Source: Bacteroides muris (ex Afrizal et al. 2022) | GTDB lineage: Bacteria; Bacteroidota; Bacteroidia; Bacteroidales; Bacteroidaceae | NCBI RefSeq assembly: GCF_004793475.1 | Contig: NZ_SRYZ01000010.1 | Location: forward strand, 1-64,000 | Direction of reading: 5' to 3' | DNA: 64,000 bases | Shown here: positions 8,106 through 15,968 of the stretch, piece after piece | Layout of the letters: every line of letters starts with the position of its first letter | How positions within the stretch are numbered: position 1 is the first letter of the stretch | Program-made: the position numbers and the translations under genes | Notes under the pieces: generated by a model | What the model was told of the DNA's origin: nothing | The model's database searches: none | What the model saw: only the letters and a program-made list of their open reading frames with translations

Positions 8106-9365
8106 TTAATCTGCTCTAAGTGCTTCGATAGGACTGATGCTCACGGCTTTCTTTGCCGGGAAGAATCCGGCAAGCGTACCCGCTATGATGAGGGTCAGAG
8201 TGGCTTGGACGGCAATGCCGAGGTCTACGGTGGGGTCGGAAAACATGGTCTGCTGGAACATGCCGGCATCCATCGTCTGGCTACCGAAAGCAGAGTTCAT
8301 CCATTCCGTTACTCCGATTCCTGCTACCATTCCGATATAGCCGAAGAGTGTAGTGATGGTCACACTTTCCACAATAATCAGCCAAAGGATGGAGAAGGGC
8401 TTTGCTCCCAATGCCTTGCGGATACCGAATTCACGGGTACGTTCTTTAACGGTAATCAGCATGATATTCGATACACCGACAATGCCGCTCAACAATGTAA
8501 AAATGCCGATTACCCAGATGGCGGTGCGTAGAATGCCCATTGCGTTTTGGGTTTGCAGATAGTTGGTGAAACGGTTCCATATCCAGATGGCGCTGTCGTC
8601 GGTGGGGTCGAAGCGATGGTTGGTGGCAATGGCTTTACGGTATTCTTTTTCGAAGGCCTCATTGCTTTCCATGCTACTCAGGTTCTTGGTCGTAAAGATG
8701 ATGTTATTCAGCTTGTCTCCTTTATTATAGATGGTTTGCAAGGTGGAGAAGGGGATATACGCTTCGTTTGCCTCGCGGTCTCCCTGGTCATTGTAGAGGC
8801 CTACTACTTGATAGGCCACTCCACTGGCATTGACAAATTGTCCGATGGGTTCAGTATGCGTTTTTCCGAAAAGGATATCTGCAGATTTCTTATGGAGGAT
8901 GATGACTTTACGTCGGTCTTTCAGGTCGTTGTAGTTGATGAAACGTCCGTCCGCTGTTTTCACGGTTTCCACTTCGGTATAGTTGGGATATACGCCCAGC
9001 AGAGAGATATTGATATATTCTTGTCCGAAGCTGACGTTTACATTGCTTTGGCGCACTGTAGCACCGGCACTAATGACATTTTCAGTGAATTGCTTCTCCG
9101 TGTCATCCATGTCCCGGTTATCCAGTTGGACGCGGCGTCCTTCTTTCAGACCGTCGTATGACTTGGTGGTCCAGCCGGGGAAGATGCGGATAGAGTTCAA
9201 GGCACGCTCCGACGCATTTTGCTCGAAGGCATGTATGATACCGTTTCCGGCTCCGAGCAGCACGATGAGCATGAAGATTCCCCATGCCACGGCAAAGCCC
9301 GTCAGGAATGTACGCAGTTTGTTGCGTTTGATGGTTCCGTATATTTCTTGCCAAAGGTCTATCAT
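8106..9365 (-). CDS. ABC transporter permease (MacB/FtsX type), first copy
   Basis: 419-residue paralogue of the next gene with the same layout: N-terminal helix (LRTFLTGFAVAWGIFMLIVL), MacB_PCD periplasmic domain, and three C-terminal helices with GVSNIMLITVKERTREFGIR and KALGAKPFSIL. It ends KKAVSISPIEALRAD. The two permeases differ mostly in the periplasmic domain. It lies 54 bases after the ATPase gene. That gap contains an A/T-rich repeated AATTAAAAATT motif (9369-9397) of a kind often seen between Bacteroides genes. Confidence 0.9.
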   Translation of the reverse strand: MIDLWQEIYGTIKRNKLRTFLTGFAVAWGIFMLIVLLGAGNGIIHAFEQNASERALNSIRIFPGWTTKSYDGLKEGRRVQLDNRDMDDTEKQFTENVISAGATVRQSNVNVSFGQEYINISLLGVYPNYTEVETVKTADGRFINYNDLKDRRKVIILHKKSADILFGKTHTEPIGQFVNASGVAYQVVGLYNDQGDREANEAYIPFSTLQTIYNKGDKLNNIIFTTKNLSSMESNEAFEKEYRKAIATNHRFDPTDDSAIWIWNRFTNYLQTQNAMGILRTAIWVIGIFTLLSGIVGVSNIMLITVKERTREFGIRKALGAKPFSILWLIIVESVTITTLFGYIGMVAGIGVTEWMNSAFGSQTMDAGMFQQTMFSDPTVDLGIAVQATLTLIIAGTLAGFFPAKKAVSISPIEALRAD

Positions 9366-9419
9366 TGATAATTAAAAATTAAGAATTAAAAATTAAAGGG
9401 GGAGGGGGCTCTTCCTTTA

Positions 9420-10136
9420 TTATTTCATGAATCCGTCTTTTCCGAACGGGCTTGCATCGTGGTTCAGATTCGTCTCGATGCTACCTATGATACCGTCTTT
9501 GATATGGATAATCTTGTCCGTCTGGTTGGCAACACCGCTTTCATGGGTCACGACTACGATGGTCATGCCCGTATCGTGCAGTTCCTTTAGAATCTGCATC
9601 ACCTCTACGGAAGTCTTGCTGTCGAGCGCGCCGGTCGGTTCGTCGGCAAGGATAATCTGCGGCTGGGTGATGAGGGCACGGGCGATGGCTACACGTTGTT
9701 TCTGTCCACCGGACATCTCATTCGGCATGTGGTGTGCCCATTCTTTCAGCCCCAGGCGGTCCAGATATTCCAGTGCCAGCGCATTACGTTTGCGGCGGCT
9801 CACTCCTTGATAAAAGAGAGGAAGCGCCACATTCTCCACTGCATTCTTGAAGGAAATGAGATTGAAGGACTGGAAGATGAAACCAATCATACGGTTGCGG
9901 TACTCGGCTGCCTTCGTTTCGCTGAGGTTCTTGATGAGGGTACCGTTCAGATAATATTCCCCCGTGTCGTAACTATCCAGAATACCCAGTATATTGAGTA
10001 AAGTGGACTTTCCTGAACCCGATGAGCCCATGATGGAAACAAATTCGCCTTTCTGAATGTCGAGGTTGATGCCTTTGAGCACATGCAGCGGTGCTCCGTT
10101 GTTGTAGGTCTTGTTAATGTCTTTTAGTTGTATCAC
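9420..10136 (-). CDS. ABC transporter ATP-binding protein (MacB/LolD type)
   Basis: 238-residue ATPase energising the two FtsX-type permeases. Walker A is GSSGSGKST (37-45), the Q-loop is in GFIFQSFNL, the signature is MSGGQKQR, Walker B is IILADEPTGALDS, and the switch histidine is in VVVTHE. The length fits stand-alone LolD/MacB ATPases. First gene of the five-gene operon ATPase, permease, permease, adaptor, channel. A tandem GTTGCAAA-like repeat lies upstream (about 10200-10222), but no clear -7 box was found. Mechanotransmission-type exporters of this class move peptides, toxins or lipoproteins; the substrate is unknown here. Confidence 0.93.
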   Translation of the reverse strand: MIQLKDINKTYNNGAPLHVLKGINLDIQKGEFVSIMGSSGSGKSTLLNILGILDSYDTGEYYLNGTLIKNLSETKAAEYRNRMIGFIFQSFNLISFKNAVENVALPLFYQGVSRRKRNALALEYLDRLGLKEWAHHMPNEMSGGQKQRVAIARALITQPQIILADEPTGALDSKTSVEVMQILKELHDTGMTIVVVTHESGVANQTDKIIHIKDGIIGSIETNLNHDASPFGKDGFMK

Positions 10137-10312
10137 TGTTTTCCCTGTTTTTGGCTTTACTCTTATTAATTTTCACTATTAGACGAAGCAATGCTACGAA
10201 AAGTTGCAAAAGTTGCAAACTTTTTTAAAAAAAGATTTTGCAGTGTCGTTTTTCTTTGTGATTTTTGTAACCATGAATGTGATTAACTAACCCTTTAAAC
10301 AAACGTAATATC

Positions 10313-11293
10313 ATGAATTCAAACATGGAAAAGCCCTATGTAGTGGGCATTGACATAGGCGGAACAAACACCGTCTTTGGTATTGTAGACGCACGCGGAA
10401 CTATTATTGCAAGCAGTTCCATCAAAACCGGAGCTTATGAAGACGCTAATGATTACGTAGACGAGGTTTGCAAGAACTTGTTGCCGCTCATTATTGCCAA
10501 CGGTGGTGTAGACAAGATAAAAGGTATAGGTATAGGTGCTCCTAACGGAAACTATTACAGCGGTACCATTGAATTTGCCCCGAACCTTCCCTGGAAGGGT
10601 GTAATTCCTTTGGCTGCCATGTTTGAGGAACGCTTGGGTATTCCCACAGCTTTGACAAACGATGCCAACGCTGCCGGTGTCGGTGAAATGACTTACGGTG
10701 CGGCTCGTGGTATGAAAGATTTTATCATGATAACTCTTGGTACCGGTGTAGGTAGTGGTATTGTTATTAACGGTCAGATGGTATATGGTCATGACGGTTT
10801 TGCCGGAGAGTTGGGACATACCATCATCCGTCGTGAAAACGGTCGTCTCTGCGGATGCGGACGTCACGGTTGTCTGGAAACTTACTGCTCGGCTACGGGT
10901 GTGGCACGTTCTGCCCGCGAGTTCCTGACCAAGAGTACCGAACCGAGTTTGTTACGCGACATTCCGGCAGAAAGCATTACTTCCAAGGATGTGTATGATG
11001 CTGCGGTGAAGGGTGACAAGATTGCTCAAGACATCTTTGAGTTTACCGGAACCATTTTGGGTGAGGCTTTGGCTGACTTCATCGCTTTCTCCAGTCCGGA
11101 AGCTATCGTATTGTTCGGCGGTCTGGCAAAAGCGGGAGACTATATCTTCAAGCCTATCCAGAAAGCTATTGATGATAATGTGCTGAATATCTACAAAGGC
11201 AAGACCAAATTGCTGGCTTCCGAGTTGAAGGACTCTGATGCTGCTGTGCTGGGTGCCAGTGCATTGGGCTGGGAGTTGAGAGATATCAAGTAA
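10313..11293 (+). CDS. ROK-family sugar kinase, probable glucokinase
   Basis: 326-residue cytosolic kinase likely phosphorylating glucose (or a related hexose) at O6. Features: N-terminal phosphate loop GIDIGGTNT (13-21), DANAAGVGE with the catalytic Asp, the second ATP motif LGTGVGSGIVING, the ROK zinc motif CGCGRHGCLE (about 182-191), and the C-terminal adenosine stretch SSPEAIVLFGGLAKAGDY. The length is typical. ATG 10313 is followed by a second in-frame ATG five codons on, so either could be used. It is monocistronic, ends in a strong terminator, and has a weak -7-like box TTTCTTTG at 10251. Specificity (glucose versus N-acetylglucosamine or mannose) cannot be read directly. Confidence 0.88.
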   Translation: MNSNMEKPYVVGIDIGGTNTVFGIVDARGTIIASSSIKTGAYEDANDYVDEVCKNLLPLIIANGGVDKIKGIGIGAPNGNYYSGTIEFAPNLPWKGVIPLAAMFEERLGIPTALTNDANAAGVGEMTYGAARGMKDFIMITLGTGVGSGIVINGQMVYGHDGFAGELGHTIIRRENGRLCGCGRHGCLETYCSATGVARSAREFLTKSTEPSLLRDIPAESITSKDVYDAAVKGDKIAQDIFEFTGTILGEALADFIAFSSPEAIVLFGGLAKAGDYIFKPIQKAIDDNVLNIYKGKTKLLASELKDSDAAVLGASALGWELRDIK

Positions 11294-11348
11294 TTAATAT
11301 CAGGGAAACTGATAAAGGAGGGGATGTGTTAAAACTCCCCTTTTATCG

Positions 11349-11391
11349 AAATCACCCTCGCTACACCTATCTGTAGCGAGGGTGATTTTTA
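11349..11391 (+). terminator. Strong terminator after the ROK kinase
   Basis: A perfect 15-bp stem (11351-11365 with 11372-11386, core CACCCTCGCTACA), six-base loop, then TTTTT. A weaker GC-rich hairpin (AAAGGAGGGG / CTCCCCTTTT region, 11315-11346) precedes it. Confidence 0.9.
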
Positions 11392-11904
11392 GTTTATGAG
11401 AGTTTCGACACACCTTTTTTGGGGGGATGGTACATATTCCTCAGCAATAAAGTTCTGTACAAGTTGCTTTCACACTTCCCCCATTCTCTGTATCCCTTTA
11501 TTCATCGGGGTTGCGGATGCTGTGGACGCAACTTTTTCTTCTACCTTAAATTTACGCTGAATAATATGTTAATATATTGTAGTACAATAAATTAATAGGA
11601 TGTGGAACAATTTATCAATATCGTGTAAACAAGCTATTAGTTTCCTGCAAACACGGTATTAACTTCGTAAAAGCCCGTGCGATAATAGGTGGAAGCCAGG
11701 CTTTTGGTATGGATAAGATAGGTATTCAGTATGGAAAAGCTATGCATATGACAGTTGTTTAACGGCCGTGAGGTGCTGATAAACTAACATATCAGCAAGA
11801 AGAAAGGCTTATGTGAAAGGAAAGGAGCGCAGGTTTACAATGTTTTGAATGAGGTAGTAGCAGTAGAGTATTGCATGGTGTGTATGCATACTGTGTATAT
11901 TGCT
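11391..11904. other. Gene-free stretch with two hairpins
   Basis: No supported reading frame. It contains a terminator-like hairpin GTTGCG (11510-11515) / CGCAAC (11527-11532) followed by TTTTT, and a second hairpin GCTGATA (11775-11781) / TATCAGC (11790-11796). The first could be the 3' end of a small RNA starting after 11400, but no -7 box was found in front of it. Confidence 0.4.
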
Positions 11905-11941
11905 AAAAAAGGGAAACCGACGCTGTCAGCTTCCCTTTTTT
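11905..11941 (-). terminator. Terminator of rplS
   Basis: AAAAAAGGGAA and TTCCCTTTTTT form an 11-bp symmetrical stem, giving a T-run on either strand. It lies 23 bases beyond the rplS stop codon. The loop is GC-rich. Confidence 0.85.
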
Positions 11942-11963
11942 ATTTCGAAATAGGAGTTCGGTA

Positions 11964-12317
11964 TTAACCGTTAACTCTTTTTTCTTTGATTCTTGCTTTC
12001 TTACCGGTAAGAGCGCGCAGGTAGTACAGTTTAGCGCGACGAACTTTACCCACTTTGTTCACTTCGATGCTGTCGATAGCCGGTGATTCAATCGGGAAAA
12101 TACGTTCTACGCCTACGGTTCCTGACATTTTACGTACTGTAAAACGCTTCTTGTCTCCGTGTCCGGCAATTTTGATAACAACACCACGGTACAGCTGTAC
12201 ACGTTCCTTGTTACCCTCGACAATACGATATGCTACTGTTACAGTGTCACCTGCCTTGAAGCTCGGGTGCTGTTTTCCGGTAGCAAATGCTTCTTCTGCA
12301 ATTTTAATTAAATCCAT
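11964..12317 (-). CDS. rplS: 50S ribosomal protein L19
   Basis: 117-residue ribosomal protein at the 30S/50S interface. Family signatures: [20 protein letters not shown] near the N terminus, FRGVVI-like [30 protein letters not shown], and the basic end [20 protein letters not shown]. The size is normal. It stands alone rather than in the rpsP-rimM-trmD-rplS operon known from other phyla. A -7-like box reading TTCCTTTG on the minus strand lies at 12414-12407, giving a leader of about 85 bases. Confidence 0.97.
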   Translation of the reverse strand: MDLIKIAEEAFATGKQHPSFKAGDTVTVAYRIVEGNKERVQLYRGVVIKIAGHGDKKRFTVRKMSGTVGVERIFPIESPAIDSIEVNKVGKVRRAKLYYLRALTGKKARIKEKRVNG

Positions 12318-12632
12318 TGTTTTTATTATTAAATTGTTTCATCGTTACAACGCAACATACCAGGCTTCTCTCTTGGTGTCCTGACAGCGATTGCGCGAAA
12401 GCGGTGCAAAGGAACGAATTATTTGCCAGATACACAAGTGCTTCAAACTTTTTTTTACCAGTTGGGCATGGCTTTTTCATTTTTATTTGAACTTTTATCT
12501 ACACGACTCCCTGCAAGAAAACACGTTGAGCCTGAATCTGCATAAACATGCAGCGTATCGCATATCTATTTGCAAGATGCTGCATCTATAAATGTAGCAC
12601 ACCGGAAATATAGATGGAAAAAAGTGTATAAA
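12318..12632. other. Intergenic region upstream of rplS
   Basis: The part up to about 12415 is the rplS leader and its probable promoter (TTCCTTTG on the minus strand, 12414-12407). From 12416 to 12632 I see no gene or clear signal; the sequence is A/T-rich and leads into the repeat at 12633. Confidence 0.4.
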
Positions 12633-12692
12633 GTTTCACCGGAAAAGCCGATGGATAGGGCGATATGCAGAAAAGGTAAAAGAGGCGAAGGG
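12633..12692 (+). repeat. Interspersed repeat, same family as the HU/VapE flanks
   Basis: Begins GTTTCACCGGAAAAGCCGAT, then GGATAGGG and GCAGAAAAGGT and GCGAAGG. The same ordered blocks occur at 59179-59239, and in inverted orientation with weaker similarity at 56864-56812. It sits just upstream of the decayed anmK remnant. Confidence 0.55.
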
Positions 12693-12696
12693 TGAT

Positions 12697-12733
12697 AACT
12701 CCTTCTAACTCCCGATAACTCCTTTTTAAATGA
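12697..12733 (+). repeat. Short repeat with AACTCCCGATAACTCC core
   Basis: The stretch AACTCCCGATAACTCC followed by TTTTTAAATGA is found again at 15067-15091 with two small differences, and an inverted diverged copy lies at 14987-15014. The copies bracket the region of decayed genes. Confidence 0.55.
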
Positions 12734-13150
12734 ACTTCCAAATTCAAGCCATCGGTCTGATGTCCGGTATGCGAAAAGTTACAGCTATCCCGATGACATG
12801 AAACAGATATTGGGCACCGGTGCGCAAACAATGAGTGCCTTGGAGTTTGATCGCGACGGTGAGATAGCCCAACAAGGAAATATTGCGCATCATCACCGCC
12901 CATCCCTTGCCCGATGGCAACGCCAAGCTGCTGATTACCGGCGGAGGTGCATTCAACAAGTTCCTCATAGAACGCATCAATGCCTTGTGCCCGTGTGAAA
13001 TAGTGATTCCCGACTTACAAATCATAGAGTATAGGGAAGCCCTAATCTTTGCTTTCCTGGGTGCGCTCTATATGGCGGACAGAACCGGATGCCTCGACTA
13101 CCAAGCGGTGTCCTATGAATATGCCCACTGCTTCAACAGCCGCTGCCACT
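12730..13150 (+). pseudogene. anmK: Remnant of anhydro-N-acetylmuramic acid kinase (anmK)
   Basis: Three AnmK-like pieces survive in order but in different frames. The first is an N terminus reading MNFQIQAIGLMSG (12730-12768), matching the family start. The second is an internal piece ALEFDRDGEIAQQGNI (about 12838-12885). The third is a C-terminal part, AKLLITGGGAFNKFLIERIN and PDLQIIEYREALIFAFLGAL (about 12920-13075), with the GGGA phosphate-binding motif. Intact AnmK has about 370 residues, so two large internal deletions and at least one frameshift are implied. AnmK recycles cell-wall anhydroMurNAc; this copy cannot be active. The end blurs into the transposase remnant. An intact copy elsewhere in the genome is likely but not visible. 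Confidence 0.7.
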
Positions 13151-13159
13151 CGCCGCCCC

Positions 13160-13480
13160 CTGTCTACATACTTCTGGAATCTATGATACCCATGCTGGGA
13201 CTTTCCTGTTTACCGATTGATTTCCTTGCCAACTTATGAAGAACATCCGACAATTCCTCCCACACTCCTTCCGGTTTCTACTTGCGAAAATAATAATAAA
13301 CTGTTTGCCGGGGGCAAAATCAGTCGGAAGCATACGCCATTGACATCCGCTCTTGATGAGATGAAAAATAGCGTTTATGATTTCTCTGAGAGAAGTTTTT
13401 CTGCTTTTTTCTTGTGATTTTACGATATTATTGATAACTTGCCATTGTTTTTCAGTTAGGTTAGTTGAATAATCGCTCAT
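13160..13480 (-). pseudogene. Truncated IS5-type transposase
   Basis: The first 57 codons read like the N-terminal domain of IS5-family transposases: [13 protein letters not shown], then [20 protein letters not shown] and LPTDFAP. The frame then shifts, and the continuation is visible one frame over as [22 protein letters not shown] and IIDSRS, which stops at a nonsense codon near 13170. The DDE catalytic core is absent and no terminal inverted repeats were recognised. It is a dead fragment lodged against the anmK remnant. Confidence 0.75.
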
Positions 13481-13578
13481 AACTTTTTTGATTAGGAATC
13501 TTAAAACTACGAGTTTTCTTAATTAACTAACTGACTAATAGGGTGATATTTCTTGTTTAATCATTTCAAATAAGGTGT

Positions 13579-14148
13579 ATGAAAAAGAACTATGGAATTT
13601 ACTTGTTAATTGCCTTTTCAATGTTAAGTTCTTGTAAGAACGAGGATATGGAAGACTACCAGTGCGCATCAACCAGAATGGTTTCTTCCATCATACAAGA
13701 CGAATTTGATTGGGAAAATGCTGACTTTATGCCAACACCTGCAGGGAGCACACCCATTTCAACCCCATGGATAGGTCAAGGTAGTCTCATTGGTACTTAT
13801 GAATTAGACGTCATTAATGACCGAAAAAAAACAGAGGGATGGTGTTTGTTATATAATTCCTTTTCAACAGACCCTAAAAACTACCAACAAAATCCATTCT
13901 TTATACTTTATAATGAGTATAGAGGAATAATGCGCATTTTTTATTATGCCACAGATAGTTTTGTCCAAACATCTTCTAATGTAGTAGATAATTTATCCAT
14001 TATTTCTCCCTATCCTGTAAAAATGTTTAATTTTGCTGATAAGGAAATTGTCAAAGGGAGTGATACCAGAACCTCATTACGGCACATTCAGCCGAAGCCT
14101 TTTGACGGATTCCAGCCATTAGCGTCACAACGTTGGTATATGGCTTAA
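13579..14148 (+). pseudogene. Lipoprotein of unknown function, probably cut by a stop codon
   Basis: 189-codon frame with a lipoprotein signal (MKKNYGIYLLIAFSMLSSC, Cys19 acceptor) followed by an acidic spacer. The body is a beta-rich domain (SPWIGQGSLIGTY-like and NPFFILYNEYRGIMRIFYYA). It ends at TAA in RWYMA-stop, but the same frame continues after that stop as YELAYNPELN before another stop. I read this as erosion of a longer gene. No family recognised. The A/T-rich base composition differs from the carbohydrate cluster and suggests foreign or decaying DNA. It could still be expressed as a short lipoprotein. Confidence 0.5.
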
Positions 14149-14208
14149 TACGAACTTGCTTATAATCCTGAACTAAATTAAATTGTCACATTAAACGAAA
14201 TACAAATT

Positions 14209-14574
14209 ATGCATCAAAATTTTATTCTTACATCTGCAAAAAAAGCATTTAGGGTTATAGGACTACTCTTTATAACGCTGATATTTGCATCATCTTGTTC
14301 AGAAGATGATACAATTTATACAGGCATACTAAACATTGAAATTACCAATTGGCAGCCGGAATGGATTAGCCACTTGTTTGTTATAATATCTCCTCTTGAG
14401 CAACAAGATGAAATAATAAAGATTGTTAAATTAACAAGTGATGCCCCTAATCATGTAGAATTAAATCCCGGAAATTACAAAATTCTAATTAGAGCTGATA
14501 ATAATGATTATACACCCTATATCACCGAATCTGTACAAATCCAAATAGGAAAGACAGAAACCGTTGTAATATAG
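14209..14574 (+). CDS. Small lipoprotein, unknown function
   Basis: 121 residues with a long signal region and lipobox FASSC (Cys30), then a beta-rich domain of about 90 residues ending in NYKILIRADNNDYTPYI and IGKTETVVI. The layout resembles small carboxypeptidase-regulatory-like or Ig-like surface domains, but I do not recognise a family. An alternative start could lie at the next hydrophobic stretch, since the predicted N region is unusually long. It follows the truncated lipoprotein by 60 bases and has the same A/T-rich composition. A weak hairpin TACCCC/GGGGTA with ATTTTTAT follows at 14625-14648. Confidence 0.55.
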   Translation: MHQNFILTSAKKAFRVIGLLFITLIFASSCSEDDTIYTGILNIEITNWQPEWISHLFVIISPLEQQDEIIKIVKLTSDAPNHVELNPGNYKILIRADNNDYTPYITESVQIQIGKTETVVI

Positions 14575-15146
14575 CGTTGTTTTTCTGAAAGATACGGAAA
14601 TTCCTGTTACTTTTGCCCTTTGCCTACCCCGGCAAGGGGTAATTTTTATGTGTAGGAGAACCTAATTGTGGCATCCCCAAGCATGAACCTCGATGTATAA
14701 TGCGCCGAAATCATCTGCCAACTCTTCGCTACGGACAATCCGGAAGTACTGAAGAAAATACAACGTACACCGAAGAATACACAAAAAAACAGCAGGAGGT
14801 AATAGATGAACTTTTATCTTCCACTACAATAGTCACCGTACCGATGAGATTCTTTTTCTTGCGCACAAACATGCGCAAAGATAGCAAAAACAAAGCTTAC
14901 GTCACCCAAAACACCCTTTCAGCTTTACTGTCTTATTGATAATCAAATAGAAGAAACACACAGGGTCAAAGTCAAACGCGGCTCTTTCATTTAAGGGAGT
15001 TAGAGGAAGTTAAAGGGAGTTAGAAGCCGATAGTATAGTTATACATCAATAAGAGTATCGGTCTTTAACTCCCGATAACTCTTTTAAATGAAAACTCCAT
15101 GCATTAAATTATCATTTATTTGTGTGGCTCAGTCGCAAAAGAAAAG
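14575..15146. other. Non-coding stretch with debris and repeats
   Basis: It holds a weak terminator-like hairpin (14625-14648). A frame fragment at about 14701-14802 (CAEIICQLFATDNPEVLKKI) preceded by a stop looks like the tail of a broken gene I cannot name. An inverted repeat pair follows (14987-15091). No intact gene is supported. Confidence 0.4.
14987..15091. repeat. Imperfect inverted repeat before the nucleotidase operon
   Basis: Left arm TCATTTAAGGGAGTTA plus GAGGAAGTTAAA (14987-15014); the right arm (15064-15091) is its inverse complement at about 23 of 28 positions. An inner pair CCGATA/TATCGG extends the pairing. The right arm repeats 12697-12733 in direct orientation. Confidence 0.6.
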
Positions 15147-15154
15147 TATATTTG
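15119..15154 (+). promoter_or_regulatory. Promoter of the nucleotidase/GH3 operon
   Basis: TTTG (15119-15122) and TATATTTG (15147-15154), spaced by 24 bases, lie 17 bases before the ATG at 15172. Confidence 0.55.
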
Positions 15155-15171
15155 TAGCAATTTAAAACTAA

Positions 15172-15948
15172 ATGAATATGAAGAAACAAACTTTCAGTCT
15201 CTTTTCGGGGGCAGTGTTGGCGGTTGCGCTTCTATTGGTTTCCTGCCATTCTTCCTACGAAGTGACCAAGGTGGAGGGAGGCAGAATTCCCATGAACTCT
15301 GTTTGGGATGCCGAGCCGGATGCCGAAGCCGTGGCTCTGCTGGCGCCTTACAAAGCCCGGATGGACAGCGTTATGTATCATGTGGTGGGAACCGCAGAGA
15401 TGTCGATGGACAGATTCCGGCCCGAAAGCCTTTTATCCAATCTGATTGCAGATGTACTGCGTGAGGCTGCGGTGGAAGTGCTGGGCAAACCGGCCGATAT
15501 GGGGCTAATCAATATCGGTGGAATCCGGAATTCCCTGACGGAAGGAGACATCACCATCGAAAACATCTATGAGATATTGCCTTTTGAGAATTCGCTCTGT
15601 GTGCTGACGATGAAAGGCTCTGCCATGAAGCACTTGTTTGAAAATATTGCGGTGAGACTTGGTGAAGGGGTGAGTGGTATGCAGTTGGAAATCAGCAAGG
15701 ATGGCAAGCTGCTCCAGGCTTCCATTGCCGGCAAGCCGGTGGAGGATGACCGTGACTATACGGTTGCCACGATTGATTATCTGGCTGATGGAAACGACGG
15801 ACTGACGGCTTTCCTGCAGGCGGATAAAAGGGAGTGCCCGGATGGGGCTACACTGCGTGGTCTGTTCATGAAGTATGTGGAGAAGCAAACGGCAGCCGGC
15901 AAGAAGGTGACTTCGCGCATGGAGGGAAGAGTGGTTGTTAAAGAGTAA
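15172..15948 (+). CDS. 5'-nucleotidase C-terminal domain lipoprotein
   Basis: 258 residues equal to the substrate-binding (C-terminal) half of UshA-type 5'-nucleotidases, without the metallophosphatase half. The lipobox is LLLVSC (Cys25). Family stretches are RPESLLSNLIADVLREAA, GLINIGGIRNSLTEGDIT (the GGIR substrate loop), IYEILPFENSLCVLTMKG, and DYTVATIDYLADGNDGLTAF. The next gene, 20 bases on, encodes the catalytic half, so the enzyme is split with the C-terminal half first. The two products probably work together in the periplasm or at the outer membrane to release phosphate from nucleotides or UDP-sugars. The second Met (codon 3) is an equally good start. Confidence 0.88.
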   Translation: MNMKKQTFSLFSGAVLAVALLLVSCHSSYEVTKVEGGRIPMNSVWDAEPDAEAVALLAPYKARMDSVMYHVVGTAEMSMDRFRPESLLSNLIADVLREAAVEVLGKPADMGLINIGGIRNSLTEGDITIENIYEILPFENSLCVLTMKGSAMKHLFENIAVRLGEGVSGMQLEISKDGKLLQASIAGKPVEDDRDYTVATIDYLADGNDGLTAFLQADKRECPDGATLRGLFMKYVEKQTAAGKKVTSRMEGRVVVKE

Positions 15949-15968
15949 GCATTAAAAAAAGAAGTTCT

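Noticed and set aside
9369-9397. Regulatory site in the A/T-rich AATTAAAAATT repeat between ABC genes
   Set aside because: This kind of A/T repeat is common between Bacteroides genes and lies within an operon; nothing specific supports regulation.
12883-13239. Intact 118-residue gene
   Set aside because: It is the C-terminal part of AnmK without the rest of the enzyme, running on into the transposase remnant.
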